Made by a program: the position numbers and the translations under genes
Notes under the pieces: generated by a model
The model's database searches: none
Told to the model about the DNA's origin: nothing
The model's input: only the letters and a program-made list of their open reading frames with translations
Shown: in pieces, positions 7,378-14,602 of the stretch
Layout of the letters: every line of letters starts with the position of its first letter
How positions within the stretch are numbered: position 1 is the first letter of the stretch
Source: Halobacteriales archaeon QS_9_70_65
GTDB lineage: Archaea; Halobacteriota; Halobacteria; Halobacteriales; Haloarculaceae
Direction: 5' to 3'
DNA length: 16,256 nucleotides
NCBI GenBank assembly: GCA_003023535.1
Contig: PXSC01000100.1
Location: forward strand, 1-16,256

Positions 7378-7536
7378 CTCCATGTCGGCGACAGCGGGAG
7401 CGACGTCGTCGCGGCCCACCGCGCCGGCCTGGACTCGGCGTTCCTCCGCCGGCCCCACGTCCGAGACGCCGAGTTGCCCGCCGAGCCGACCCACGAGGTC
7501 GAGACGCTGCACAAGGTGGTGGCGCTTCTGGACTGA
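7378..7536 (+). pseudogene. C-terminal fragment of a HAD-superfamily hydrolase
   Basis: The plus-strand frame reads LHVGDSGSDVVAAHRAGLDS, then AFLRRPHVRDAELPAEPTHE, then VETLHKVVALLD and a TGA stop. This matches HAD motif IV (VGDSxxDVxAAxxAGxxS) and the usual end of haloarchaeal HAD hydrolases. No start codon suits it, and an in-frame TAA lies at 7336-7338, so only about 53 of some 220 residues survive. The missing part should lie where the divergent SDR gene now begins. HAD enzymes use an N-terminal Asp nucleophile, which is absent here, so the scrap cannot be active. It reads on the plus strand while the SDR reads away on the minus strand. Confidence 0.7.
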
Positions 7537-7560
7537 TACCGCCGGAGTTAGAGACGAGGA

Positions 7561-7914
7561 CTACAGCCAGCTATCGACGAAAACGACGCCACGGAGCGTT
7601 TCCCGGTCGCTGACGGCGTTTACCGCGCATGATTGCCGTCGCTATTTCATAGGCCGTCAGGCCATGATCGTCGATGAAGAAGACCCCTGCGTGGTTCTCC
7701 TCGTCCATCGCCAGAAAATCGGTGTCCTTGGTGACGACGACGTGGTCGTGCTCGCGGGCGTGCGGAGCGATATCGTCGTGGTCCGCGACGCCAGCGTCGA
7801 GGGCGTCGACGACGTGTTCGCCCTCGTGACCCTACCCTCTGCGCGCAGATACGCGAGCACCCCGTCGACGTTCTCGTCGAGAAGGACCGAAATCGAGTTC
7901 CCGCCGTCCGTCAC
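7561..7914 (-). pseudogene. DUF5615-type PIN-like toxin, two frameshifts
   Basis: The corrected protein has 116 residues and is a DUF5615-type PIN-like toxin, predicted to be an RNase. It begins with GTG at 7914 (MTDGGNSISVLLDENVDGVLAYLRAEG split here: MTDGGNSISVLLDENV, DGVLAYLRAEG). Then a 5-base tandem duplication (ACCCT twice at 7829-7838) shifts the frame. The middle continues as HEGEHVVDALDAGVADHDD, then VVVTKDTDFLAMDEENHAG and IDDHGLTAYEIATAIMR. At a GCGC run (7625-7628) two bases appear lost, and the end AVNAVSDRETLRGVVFVDSW reads in the original frame to TAG. The two changes together give +3, which fits the retained frame of both ends. The GTG start overlaps the antitoxin TGA by four bases, so both were one operon. 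Confidence 0.8.
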
Positions 7915-8199
7915 TCGGCGTCCTCCGGAGCGAAGGCCTCCTCCCGGGCGTCATCGACGCGTTCGCGCCGTCGCTCCCGGACCGCCTCCATCTCCGCGGG
8001 GTGTTCGTGGTAGTACGCTAGTGCCCGGTAGATGGCCGCGACCTCCAGGCCGTAGCGGTCGGCGAACGCCCGCGGCGAGACGTCTCCCCTCTCGACCTCC
8101 TCGTGGACCTGCAGGACGCCGATTCGGTGTCCCTCAATTCGAGGTTCGCCGTTCAGCACCCCCCTCCTCGGAGACGATTCCGGCCGCTCGCTGTGCCAT
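7911..8199 (-). pseudogene. DUF433 antitoxin, probably frameshifted in a G6 run
   Basis: The core VLNGEPRIEGHRIGV, then LQVHEEVERGD, then FADRYGLEVAAIYRALAYYHEHPAEME is a DUF433 antitoxin helix-turn-helix domain, ending FAPEDAE. It would neutralise the DUF5615 toxin encoded directly behind it and likely repress the pair. The natural start appears to be the ATG at 8199, MAQRAAGIVSEEG. It is joined to the core only if one G is removed from the six-G run at 8159-8164. Without one G the gene is exactly 96 codons. As written, a longer frame from an ATG at 8234 or an internal GTG could still yield the core, so function is not certainly lost. A homopolymer length error is the simplest technical explanation. 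Confidence 0.75.
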
Positions 8200-8341
8200 A
8201 TCGGTAGTAGCCGTCCGATAGTAGGAAAAACCATCGCACGGACGTCAGCCCCTGCGGTCGTCGAATTCCCTGCCGTCGGGACCCTTCGACTGGCGAGCGG
8301 TGGTTTCGGTCGGGGACCGTGGGACGACCTGGTTCCTCCGG

Positions 8342-9082
8342 TCAGCCGTACTTCGTCTTCAGTTCGTCGGCGTACCGGTCGGCCAGCCGCGTCGGCCGCG
8401 GGAGTTTGTACTCGCCGCCCGTCGCCGCGACGACGTCAGCGGCCGTCGCCGCGGACAGCCGATGGCCCGGGGAGACGTACAGCGGGTTGATCGCCGTCGA
8501 GTTCGGGTACTGGCGACTCTGGTAGGCGTAGCCGACCACCTCCCCGTCCGGCGCGGTCATCGAGTCGTCGGCCTCGATCGGGACGCGGGCGCCCTCGGAT
8601 AGCGCGTCGACGGGCTCGCGCGGCCGCCCGCATAGCAGGCTCTTGGCGACGCCGACGACCGGCACGTCGAAGCAGACGCCGACGTGGGTTGCGATGCCGG
8701 CCTCCCGGTAGTGAATCCGGCCGCTGCCGTCCAAGACGAGAATGTCCGGCTCGACGTCGAGATCCTCCAGCGCCGCCAGAATCGGCTCGCCCTCACGGAA
8801 GGTCAACAGTCCGGGGATGTAGGGGATCGACAGCGGCGTGACGGCGCTCGCCCGGGCGATCACCTCGCCGCCGCGGAGCGCGACGACCGCCGAGACGGCC
8901 CGCTCGTCGAGAAACGCCTGGTCGACGCCGGCGGCGACGGCCTCGTCCGACCGGACGGCCGCCGGCCCGACGTCGGCGTCGTCGGCGAAGGTCGCCGCCG
9001 CGGCGACCTCGTGCTGTATCGCTTCCATCTCCTCGCGGGAGCGGCTCCCGTCCGGTCGGAACCGCTCGTCGACGATCTCCAT
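8342..9082 (-). CDS. nfi: Endonuclease V (deoxyinosine 3'-endonuclease)
   Basis: A complete 246-residue endonuclease V. It nicks DNA (in some lineages RNA) next to deoxyinosine, the deamination product of adenine. The metal-binding carboxylates are visible: Asp54 in GVDQAF, Glu97 in LTFREGEP and Asp118 in LVLDGSGRIHYREAGIATHVG. Also present are the family signature IPYIPGLLTFRE at 86-97, Lys147 in VGVAKSLLCG, and the late YVSPGHRLS motif. The start ATG at 9082 lies one base after the stop of the rhomboid gene, so these two were probably transcribed together. Length is usual for the family and no lesion is seen. Given the PolX gene nearby this region has two base-damage repair genes. Confidence 0.93.
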   Translation of the reverse strand: MEIVDERFRPDGSRSREEMEAIQHEVAAAATFADDADVGPAAVRSDEAVAAGVDQAFLDERAVSAVVALRGGEVIARASAVTPLSIPYIPGLLTFREGEPILAALEDLDVEPDILVLDGSGRIHYREAGIATHVGVCFDVPVVGVAKSLLCGRPREPVDALSEGARVPIEADDSMTAPDGEVVGYAYQSRQYPNSTAINPLYVSPGHRLSAATAADVVAATGGEYKLPRPTRLADRYADELKTKYG

Positions 9083-9083
9083 G

Positions 9084-9892
9084 CTACGGGAATCGGCCCG
9101 GACCGCCGGGGCCGCCGGGGCCGCCCCGGCCGGGCCCGAGGTTCAGCTGCCGGGGGCCGCCGCCGACCTGGCCCTTGATGCGGTTGCCGTACCAGAGGCC
9201 GACGAACAGCCCGACCAGGTGCGCGAAGTGGGCGACGCCGCTGAGCACGCCACCGCCGGTGGTGTTCGACGCCACCGCGAAGATGGAGAAGGCCGCGAAC
9301 AGCACCGTCAGGGTCCGGATCGACATCGGGATGACGAAGAATAGAAGCACCTTCAGCTCCGGCGCGGTCATCGACAGCACGCCCATGATGGCCATGATGG
9401 CGCCGGAAGCGCCGAGGACGTTCGCCGTCTCGCCGGTGACGAGCCCGAGGCCGACCTGCCCGAGGCCGGCGGCGATACCGCTGACGAGAAAGAGGGCGGC
9501 GAACTTCTTCGAGCCGTCGAGAGGGTGAACAGCGACCGCCAGACGTCACTTCTGTGCCCGAAACCCAGTGCCGGCACGACGACGAACTGGAACCCGAAGA
9601 CGACGACCGAAACGGCGAGAAACAGGTAGGCGACGTTGCCCCGGAAGTAACCGAGCAGGCCGCCGGGACCGGCGACGTTCAGGCGGCCGCCGAGACCGCC
9701 GCTCGGGCGGCCGGCGTCGCTCACGGAGTCGTCGAAGCCGCTGTCGAACACCGGGTCCGGGTCGTTCCACTGCTCGAGCCCCGGACAGCCGTGGCTCTCG
9801 GGCAGCCGGTGTTCGCCGCAGTAGGTGCCGCCGCAGCTCCCACAGTCGTACGGCATGTTCACCTGCTTGCCGCAGACGTCACACTCCGCCAT
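9084..9892 (-). pseudogene. AN1-finger rhomboid intramembrane protease with internal deletion
   Basis: The N-terminus MAECDVCGKQVNMPYDCGSC opens an AN1-like zinc finger (Cys4, Cys7, Cys17, Cys20, Cys25, His28, His34, Cys36), then a Gly/Asp linker and a membrane segment (NVAYLFLAVSVVVFGFQF). After DVWRSLFTLS the frame breaks near 9512-9522 and resumes as GSKKFAALFLVSGIAAGLG, with the catalytic serine in NVLGASGAIMAIMG and the catalytic-region histidine in VAHFAHLVGLFVG, ending in a Gly/Pro/Arg-rich tail. A full haloarchaeal AN1-rhomboid has about 40 more residues at the break, including the first loop and the second transmembrane helix. Rhomboids cut substrates within the membrane. The gene precedes endonuclease V, overlapping by none and one base apart. 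Whether the deletion is real is unknown. Confidence 0.8.
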
Positions 9893-9962
9893 TGCCCACC
9901 GTTGGCCGCCGCGCCGCAAAGTCGTTTGGATGTGACGCTCGGCGGCCGTCGCCCCCCGGTCC

Positions 9963-9968
9963 TTATTT
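9963..9968 (+). promoter_or_regulatory. TATA-like box of the DUF5788/PolX/Mut7-C operon
   Basis: TTATTT in a GC-rich setting, centred 28 bases before the GTG at 9994. The spacing fits a leaderless transcript and supports that start. Confidence 0.55.
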
Positions 9969-9993
9969 GCGGCTCGACGCCGTAGCATCCCGC

Positions 9994-10440
9994 GTGCAGG
10001 AGTATCAACGCAAGCAGCTCCTCGAGCGGATCGGCCGCGAGAGCGCGACGGTCGGCGTCGACATCCCCGAGCGCATCGAGGTCCAGGGAACGGAGGTGGA
10101 GCTCCGGGAGTTCGTCTTCGAGATCAAGCGCCGGGAGACGGTACCGGCCGGCGAGCGCGAGCGGGTCGAACAGGCCAAGCGGAACCTCCGCCGCGAGCGG
10201 CTCGAGCGGAAGGAGCGCATCGAGGCCGGCGAGGTCCCCTTCGAGGAGGGCGAACGCGAGGCCGACGCGATCATCGGCATCGACCGGGCGCTGGAGGCCC
10301 TGGAGAACCTCGACGGCCCCTCGGTCGAGGCCGAGGCCGAACGACAGGCGACGGCCGACACGAAGCGCTGGATGAGCTTCCTGAAGCAAGCGCTGGGCGA
10401 CGACGACGACGGCCCGCAGGTCCGGGGCCGGGGGCCATGA
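9994..10440 (+). CDS. DUF5788 family protein
   Basis: A 148-residue highly charged, mostly helical protein (VQEYQRKQLLERIGRESATV at the start, read with Met). It contains REFVFEIKRRETVPAGERER and RNLRRERLERKERIEAGEV, which I recognise from haloarchaeal DUF5788 proteins, and KRWMSFLKQALG near the end. The family is conserved in Halobacteria and has no assigned function. The GTG start is preferred because a TATA-like box lies 28 bases before it. Its TGA overlaps the next ATG (ATGA at 10437-10440), so it is translationally coupled to PolX. This coupling suggests, without proving, a link to DNA repair. The divergent gene on the left is the rhomboid, with about 100 bases between the starts. Confidence 0.8.
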   Translation: MQEYQRKQLLERIGRESATVGVDIPERIEVQGTEVELREFVFEIKRRETVPAGERERVEQAKRNLRRERLERKERIEAGEVPFEEGEREADAIIGIDRALEALENLDGPSVEAEAERQATADTKRWMSFLKQALGDDDDGPQVRGRGP

Positions 10441-12205
10441 GCCGCAACGACGAGGTCGCGACCCTGCTGGAGGAGATGGCCGACCACCTCGAGGCCCGCG
10501 ACGTCGACTACAAGCACAAGAGCTACCGGCGGGCGGCCGACAGCATCCGCGCCCACGCCGTCGCCGTCGAGACGCTCCACGCCGAGGGCGGCGAGGACGC
10601 GCTCGCGGAGATCGACGACGTCGGCGACGCCATCGCCGCCAAGACCGCGGAGTACCTCGAGGAGGGCGCGATCGGCGAACTCGAGGAGCTCCGCGAGGAG
10701 ATGCCCGTCGAGATGGACGCCCTGACGGCCGTCGAGGGCGTCGGTCCGAAGACCGTCGCCTCGCTGTACGAGGCGCTGGGCGTCGAGACGCTGGACGACC
10801 TCGAGGCGGCCGCCGAGGCCGGCGAGGTGCGGGAGATCGGCGGCTTCGGCGCGAAGACCGAGGAGAACATCGCCGAGAACATCCCCTTCGCCCGCGAGTC
10901 CCGGAAACGGAGCCTGCTCGGGGAGGCCCGGCCGGTCGCCGAGCGGGCGCTGTCGTTTCTCGACGCGCGGCCGGCCGTCGAGCGGGTCGACGTCGCCGGC
11001 TCGCTGCGGCGGTGGCGACCCACCATCGGCGACGTCGACGTCCTCGCCGCCAGCGACGACGGGGCAGCCGTCGTCGACGCCTTCGCGGAATGGGACGCCG
11101 CCGACGACGTCATCGAGGCCGGCACGAGGAAGGCCAGCGTCCGCGTCGACGGCCTCCGGATCGACCTCCAGGTCGTCGTCCCCGCGGAGTTCGGCGCCGC
11201 CATCCAGTACTTCACCGGCAGCAAGGCCCACAACCTCGCGTTCCGGAACCGCGCCATCGACCGAGAGCTGAAAGTCAACGAGTACGGCGTCTTCGACGTC
11301 TCCGAACTCGACTCGGACGGCCCGTCGGACGGGTCCGACGATGTCTCCGAGCTAAGCTCGGACGGCCCGTCGGACCGGTCCGACGATGTCTCCGAACTCG
11401 ATTCGGACGGCCCGTCAGACCGGTCCGACGACCCCGACGAGAGCCAGCGGGCCGGCGAGCGGGTCGCCGGCGAGACCGAGGCGGGCGTCTACGAGGCCGT
11501 CGGCACCGAGTGGGTACCGCCGGAGCTGCGCGAGAACCGCGGCGAGGTCGCGGCGGCGGCCGACGACGCCCTCCCGGAGCTGGTGACGACGGCCGACGTC
11601 GCCGGCGACCTCCACTGTCACACCGCCTGGTCCGACGGCGAGCCGACGCTCGCGGGGCTCGTCGAGGCCGCCGCCGACTTCGGCCACGACTACGTCGCCG
11701 TCACCGACCACGCGACCGGCCCCGGGATGGTCGGCGGCGTCGGCCTGGACGACGGGACCCTGCGCGAACAGCTGGCCGAGGTGCGCGACGTCGCCGCCGA
11801 CGTCGACGCCGACGTCGAGGTGTTCGCCGGCGTCGAGGCCAACATCGGTGCCGACGGGTCGGTGTCGGTCGACGACGACCTGCTGGCGGCGCTGGACTGC
11901 GTCGTCGCCTCGCCGCACAGCGGCCTCGACGGCGACGGCACCGACCGGCTCGTCGCCGCGATCGAACACCCCGAGGTCGACGTCGTCGGCACGCCAACCC
12001 GAACCGGCTCGACCTCCGCTCCAGCTACGTGAAGGTCGCCGTCGAGGCCGGCGCGACGATCGCCGTCGACACCGACGCTCACCGCCCCGAGTCCTTCGAG
12101 TACGTCCGCTACGGCGTCCACACGGCCCGCCGCGGCTGGTGTGAGCCCGACGATATCCTCAACTGCCGGGACGCCGACGGCGTCCGGCAGTTCCTGGAGG
12201 GTTGA
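10437..12205 (+). pseudogene. polX: DNA polymerase/3'-5' exonuclease PolX with internal deletion
   Basis: A PolX fusion of a family X polymerase and a PHP exonuclease, used in base-excision repair. Helix-hairpin-helix segments occupy about residues 1-150. The nucleotidyl-transferase signature VAGSLRRWRPTIGDVDVL gives Asp199 and Asp201, and Asp243 follows in RIDLQVV. Residues 288-332 are a 15-residue repeat in three copies. The PHP domain begins with DLHCHTAWSDG (His393, His395). The frame breaks after DVVG at residue 518 (11988-11990) and resumes as ANPNRLDLRSSYVKVA, ending GVRQFLEG. About 105 bases are missing compared with the family, including HPTGR and the metal-binding glutamate segment. 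The polymerase part could still be made, but the PHP domain would be truncated. The gene is coupled to DUF5788 upstream and its TGA overlaps the Mut7-C ATG. Confidence 0.85.
11298..11432 (+). repeat. Triple 45-base in-frame tandem repeat in polX
   Basis: Three 45-base units at 11298-11342, 11343-11387 and 11388-11432 encode VSELDSDGPSDGSDD, VSELSSDGPSDRSDD and VSELDSDGPSDRSDD. Unit 2 contains the perfect 18-base palindrome CGTCGGACCGGTCCGACG and the dyad CCGAGCT-A-AGCTCGG; units 1 and 3 hold near copies with one mismatch. The repeat lies between the polymerase and PHP parts, in what is otherwise a short linker. Confidence 0.9.
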
Positions 12206-12681
12206 TGAGCGACGCCGCCGACGTTCGCCCCGGGACCGACCGGCTGCTGCTGGACGTCATGCTCGGGAAACTGGCCGTTTACCTCCGGATGTGTGGCTAC
12301 GACGCGGCCTCCACCGGCGACCGCGACGTCGAGGCCGATGACCGGCTCCGCGGGCTGGCGGCCGCCGAGAACCGGCGGCTGCTGACCCGCGACCGGGCGC
12401 TGGCCGCCCGGACCGACGGCGCCGTCCTGCTGACCGAGCGGGACGTCGTCGACCAGCTGTCGGAGCTCCGGACGGCGGGGTTCGAACTTGCGCTCGAGGA
12501 GACGCCCGCCCGCTGCGGGCGGTGCAACGGCGCCGTCGAGGCGGTCCCGCCGGACGCCCCGACGCCGGACTACGCGCCGTCGCCGGCGGCGACCGACTGC
12601 TGGCGCTGTGACTGCGGGCAGGTGTTCTGGAAGGGCAGTCACTGGGACCGCGTGGCGGGGGCACTGGAACGCTCGCGGTGA
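12205..12681 (+). CDS. Mut7-C RNase domain protein
   Basis: A 158-residue Mut7-C protein (PF01927), a PIN-like fold predicted to be an RNase with a zinc ribbon. The start MSDAADVRPGTDRLLLDVML shows the family's LLLDVMLGKLAVYLRMCGYD with Asp17 as the probable metal ligand; LLTRDRALA has Asp63. Zinc-ribbon cysteines are Cys104, Cys107, Cys132, Cys135 and/or Cys137, with GQVFWKGSHWDR after them as usual. The ATG at 12205 overlaps the polX TGA (TGATG), so it is probably translated from the polX transcript. I prefer it over an upstream TTG. Length and motifs are normal. Cellular RNA targets are not known. It is convergent with the membrane protein on the right. Confidence 0.85.
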   Translation: MSDAADVRPGTDRLLLDVMLGKLAVYLRMCGYDAASTGDRDVEADDRLRGLAAAENRRLLTRDRALAARTDGAVLLTERDVVDQLSELRTAGFELALEETPARCGRCNGAVEAVPPDAPTPDYAPSPAATDCWRCDCGQVFWKGSHWDRVAGALERSR

Positions 12682-12692
12682 CGCCGCGACCG

Positions 12693-12716
12693 CCGGCTCA
12701 CCGGCTCACCGGCTCG
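12693..12716 (+). repeat. Eight-base tandem repeat, CCGGCTCA
   Basis: CCGGCTCA occurs at 12693-12700 and 12701-12708, followed by CCGGCTCG at 12709-12716. It covers the last codons and stop of the minus-strand membrane protein gene, just beyond the Mut7-C stop. Confidence 0.8.
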
Positions 12717-13470
12717 CCCGCGTGTTCGTGTTCGACGTCCACTCCTCGCAGGCCTCCATGTCGTCCATCCGGTCGTCGTGATAGCCGCAGTACGGCACCA
12801 TCCCGTCGTCGGTACGGACGTACCGGAAGTGCGTACAGTTGCCGCAGTAGGTGTCGCCGAGCGGGGACGCGGACTCGTCGGCGAGGAACTCGGCGTCGTC
12901 GGTCGTCGCGCCGCCGTCGGTGATGCTCTGACTGTTCTCGGCCGCCCGTTCGGAGCCGCCGCGGTTGGTCTGGGTCTCGACGTCGCCGTCCGGGGTCCCG
13001 CCGAAGACGCCGATACCGCCGAGTGTCCCCTCCAGCCGGTCGTTCGACATCTCGACGACCCGGGTCTCGCCGGCCTTCGTGATCTCGAGTTTGACCGTCC
13101 CGCCGGGGTCGTTGCGCGCCTTGAAGTTCGCGACGGCGACGAACAGACACCAGGTCGTGACGATGGTGCCGAGGAAGTACACCGACGCGACGACGAGCGT
13201 CATCGTGACGCCCCGGAGCCGCCGCGACGTCTGCGGGATGGCGGTCATCGTTCCGAGCAGCACCAGCGGCAGCCCGACGCCGCCGAGCACGCCCGCGACC
13301 TCCCGGGCCTCGTAGAGGCCGAGCCCGAACCGGCCGCCGACGCCGGTGGTCGCCGTGGCGATGCCCGCGACGAGCAGGACCGCACCGACCCCGAACAGCG
13401 CGACGCCGGCGTACACCCGCCGGAGGCCGGTCCCGCCACCTCCGTCGTAGACCTCCGTGAGGCTAGCCAT
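12706..13470 (-). CDS. DUF7139-like membrane protein with C-terminal Cys-rich region
   Basis: A 254-residue protein with about three to four membrane segments: AGVALFGVGAVLLVAGIA near residue 22, GVLGGVGLPLVLLGTMTAI near 60, and ASVYFLGTIVTTWCLFVAVA near 100. NFKARNDPGGTVKLEITKAGE then follows, which I recognise from haloarchaeal DUF7139 proteins. A long disordered part (about 165-210) precedes a Cys-rich end, CGNCTHFRYVR...CGYHDDRMDDMEACEEW, resembling a zinc site. The family has no known function. I use the ATG at 13470 because a TATA-like box lies 25 bases upstream. From memory, homologues have roughly 30 residues more between RRLRGV and TLVVASVYFLG, so an in-frame loss near 13190-13205 is possible but not shown. 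Confidence 0.65.
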   Translation of the reverse strand: MASLTEVYDGGGGTGLRRVYAGVALFGVGAVLLVAGIATATTGVGGRFGLGLYEAREVAGVLGGVGLPLVLLGTMTAIPQTSRRLRGVTMTLVVASVYFLGTIVTTWCLFVAVANFKARNDPGGTVKLEITKAGETRVVEMSNDRLEGTLGGIGVFGGTPDGDVETQTNRGGSERAAENSQSITDGGATTDDAEFLADESASPLGDTYCGNCTHFRYVRTDDGMVPYCGYHDDRMDDMEACEEWTSNTNTRASR

Positions 13471-13490
13471 GGCGCCGTCTTGCACGTCTA

Positions 13491-13500
13491 CATACAAAAC
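13491..13500 (-). promoter_or_regulatory. TATA-like box of the DUF7139-like gene
   Basis: On the minus strand this reads GTTTTGTATG, centred about 25 bases before the ATG at 13470, the spacing of a leaderless transcript. It favours that ATG over an upstream TTG at 13497. Confidence 0.5.
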
Positions 13501-13562
13501 AGTGCGTCAGACGCACGCAAGACGGGTATCGATCGCCCCGGCCACCCCTCCCGGAGTCGTCT

Positions 13563-14309
13563 CTACCCGTTCGGTCCGCGGATCGCCCGTTCGGCCGCCG
13601 CGAGCGCGGCGTCGGGGTCGAAGGCCTCGACGACGGCGTCCAGTTCGGCCGCGTCGGCGTCGGCCAGCTCGCGGGCGTGGTCGGTCACGTTCGGCAGCGC
13701 CCGGACGACGTTGTCGACGATCGGTACCGTCGCGCTCCGTGCCGACCGCGACAGCGGGTTGAGGTCGACGACGATCTCGGTCTTGCCGGTTTCGGCCAGC
13801 GCCTCCGCCCGGTCGCCGTCCTCGAGCGGGACGACGACGACGTCGGCGCGTCCGATGCCGTCGGTGTCGACCGTCGCACGCCCGTGGTCGAGGCCGGGAA
13901 CCCGGCCGTCGGCCTCCAGCCCGAGCACCTCCTCGGCGCCGTGCTCGCGGAGGTGGGCGGCGACGTGTTCCATCCGTTTCTCCGTACGGTTGAAGAGATT
14001 GACCTCGAGGTCGGCGCCGGTCGCCTCGGCGAGTTCGACCGTTTCGCCGGGCGCCAGCGCCGCGACGTTGCCGTTCACGGAAACGACCGGCCGCTCGGCC
14101 CGCAGGAGGTGGGCGGCGGCGGCCCGCTCGGCGGCGTTGGCGCTCGGGATGGTCCGCTCGCCGAGCAGGTAGTCGAAGGCCTCGCCGCGACCCTGGGCGA
14201 TGAGCCCCTGCTCCGAGGTGATACCCTTCTCGACGCCCGCCTCGATGCGGTGTCGCAGGAGCAGCGACTCGTAGCGGGGATGGGACTCCGGGACGTCGAC
14301 GTCGGTCAT
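13563..14309 (-). CDS. 4-phosphopantoate--beta-alanine ligase (archaeal phosphopantothenate synthetase)
   Basis: A complete 248-residue archaeal phosphopantothenate synthetase. It joins 4-phosphopantoate and beta-alanine with ATP to give 4'-phosphopantothenate, a step in the archaeal route to coenzyme A. The family's motifs are HPRYESLLLRHRIEAGV near residue 10, PVVSVNGNVAAL near 74, VNLFNRTEKR near 103, and VDLNPLSRSARSATVPIVDN with VVRALPN after it near 185-210. In archaea it normally follows pantoate kinase, whose product is its substrate. That gene is at 16032 on the same strand, but the IS element now stands in between, immediately before this start codon. The own promoter is therefore lost or replaced. 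Confidence 0.88.
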   Translation of the reverse strand: MTDVDVPESHPRYESLLLRHRIEAGVEKGITSEQGLIAQGRGEAFDYLLGERTIPSANAAERAAAAHLLRAERPVVSVNGNVAALAPGETVELAEATGADLEVNLFNRTEKRMEHVAAHLREHGAEEVLGLEADGRVPGLDHGRATVDTDGIGRADVVVVPLEDGDRAEALAETGKTEIVVDLNPLSRSARSATVPIVDNVVRALPNVTDHARELADADAAELDAVVEAFDPDAALAAAERAIRGPNG

Positions 14310-14328
14310 CTTTGCGGTAGCGAGGAAA

Positions 14329-14348
14329 CCCCGCCGCTTGCGGCGGGG
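14329..14348 (+). repeat. Left-end hairpin of the IS element
   Basis: CCCCGCCGC (14329-14337), loop TT, GCGGCGGGG (14340-14348): perfect 9-base arms. Subterminal hairpins of this kind mark IS200/IS605 ends. Confidence 0.75.
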
Positions 14349-14403
14349 AGGAATCGCGTTCGGTTAGCTGGGCATTTGCACGCGCTTCGCCCGCCTGTCT
14401 GTC

Positions 14404-14544
14404 CTATCCGGTTGTCTCGCCGGTGTCGAGGGCGCGGTAGCCTTCGAGTAGGAGCCCTTTCCATGTGTATCCTCTCCGGTCTTTGAACTCGCTCAGTTTC
14501 TCGAATTGTTCTTCGCTTACTTCGATGTGAATGCTTTTCGCCAT
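14404..14544 (-). CDS. Small ribbon-helix-helix-like protein in the IS element, 46 aa
   Basis: A complete 46-residue ORF with ATG at 14544 and TAG at 14404-14406: MAKSIHIEVSEEQFEKLSEF, then KDRRGYTWKGLLLEGYRALD and TGETTG. The pattern of an N-terminal beta-strand (SIHIEV) followed by two helices is that of ribbon-helix-helix DNA-binding proteins. It lies inside the element, divergent from tnpB, with only 58 bases between the two start codons and a shared AT-rich promoter zone. A plausible role is repressing that zone, hence tnpB or the omega-RNA, but this is inference. Codon use resembles tnpB rather than the host genes around. A ribbon-helix-helix fold cannot be confirmed without structure prediction. 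Confidence 0.7.
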   Translation of the reverse strand: MAKSIHIEVSEEQFEKLSEFKDRRGYTWKGLLLEGYRALDTGETTG

Positions 14545-14602
14545 ACATTCCTATCTTATCCCATATTCTTATGTATCTTCGGTTGGTACGCATTGGTGTC
14601 GG

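Noticed and set aside
5413..7512. A 699-codon minus-strand open frame
   Set aside because: Only the part from the GTG at 6702 is glycerate kinase. The upstream part overlaps the SDR gene in another frame and is a GC-rich shadow.
11298..11432. The triple repeat as a CRISPR-like array
   Set aside because: Units are contiguous without spacers and encode an in-frame protein repeat. No CRISPR array or cas gene was seen in the window.
7196..12020. CGGCTCG occurring close to all three deletion junctions (SDR, rhomboid, PolX)
   Set aside because: The heptamer is a common codon combination in this GC-rich genome and also occurs elsewhere in the window, so three near matches are weak evidence for a deletion signal.
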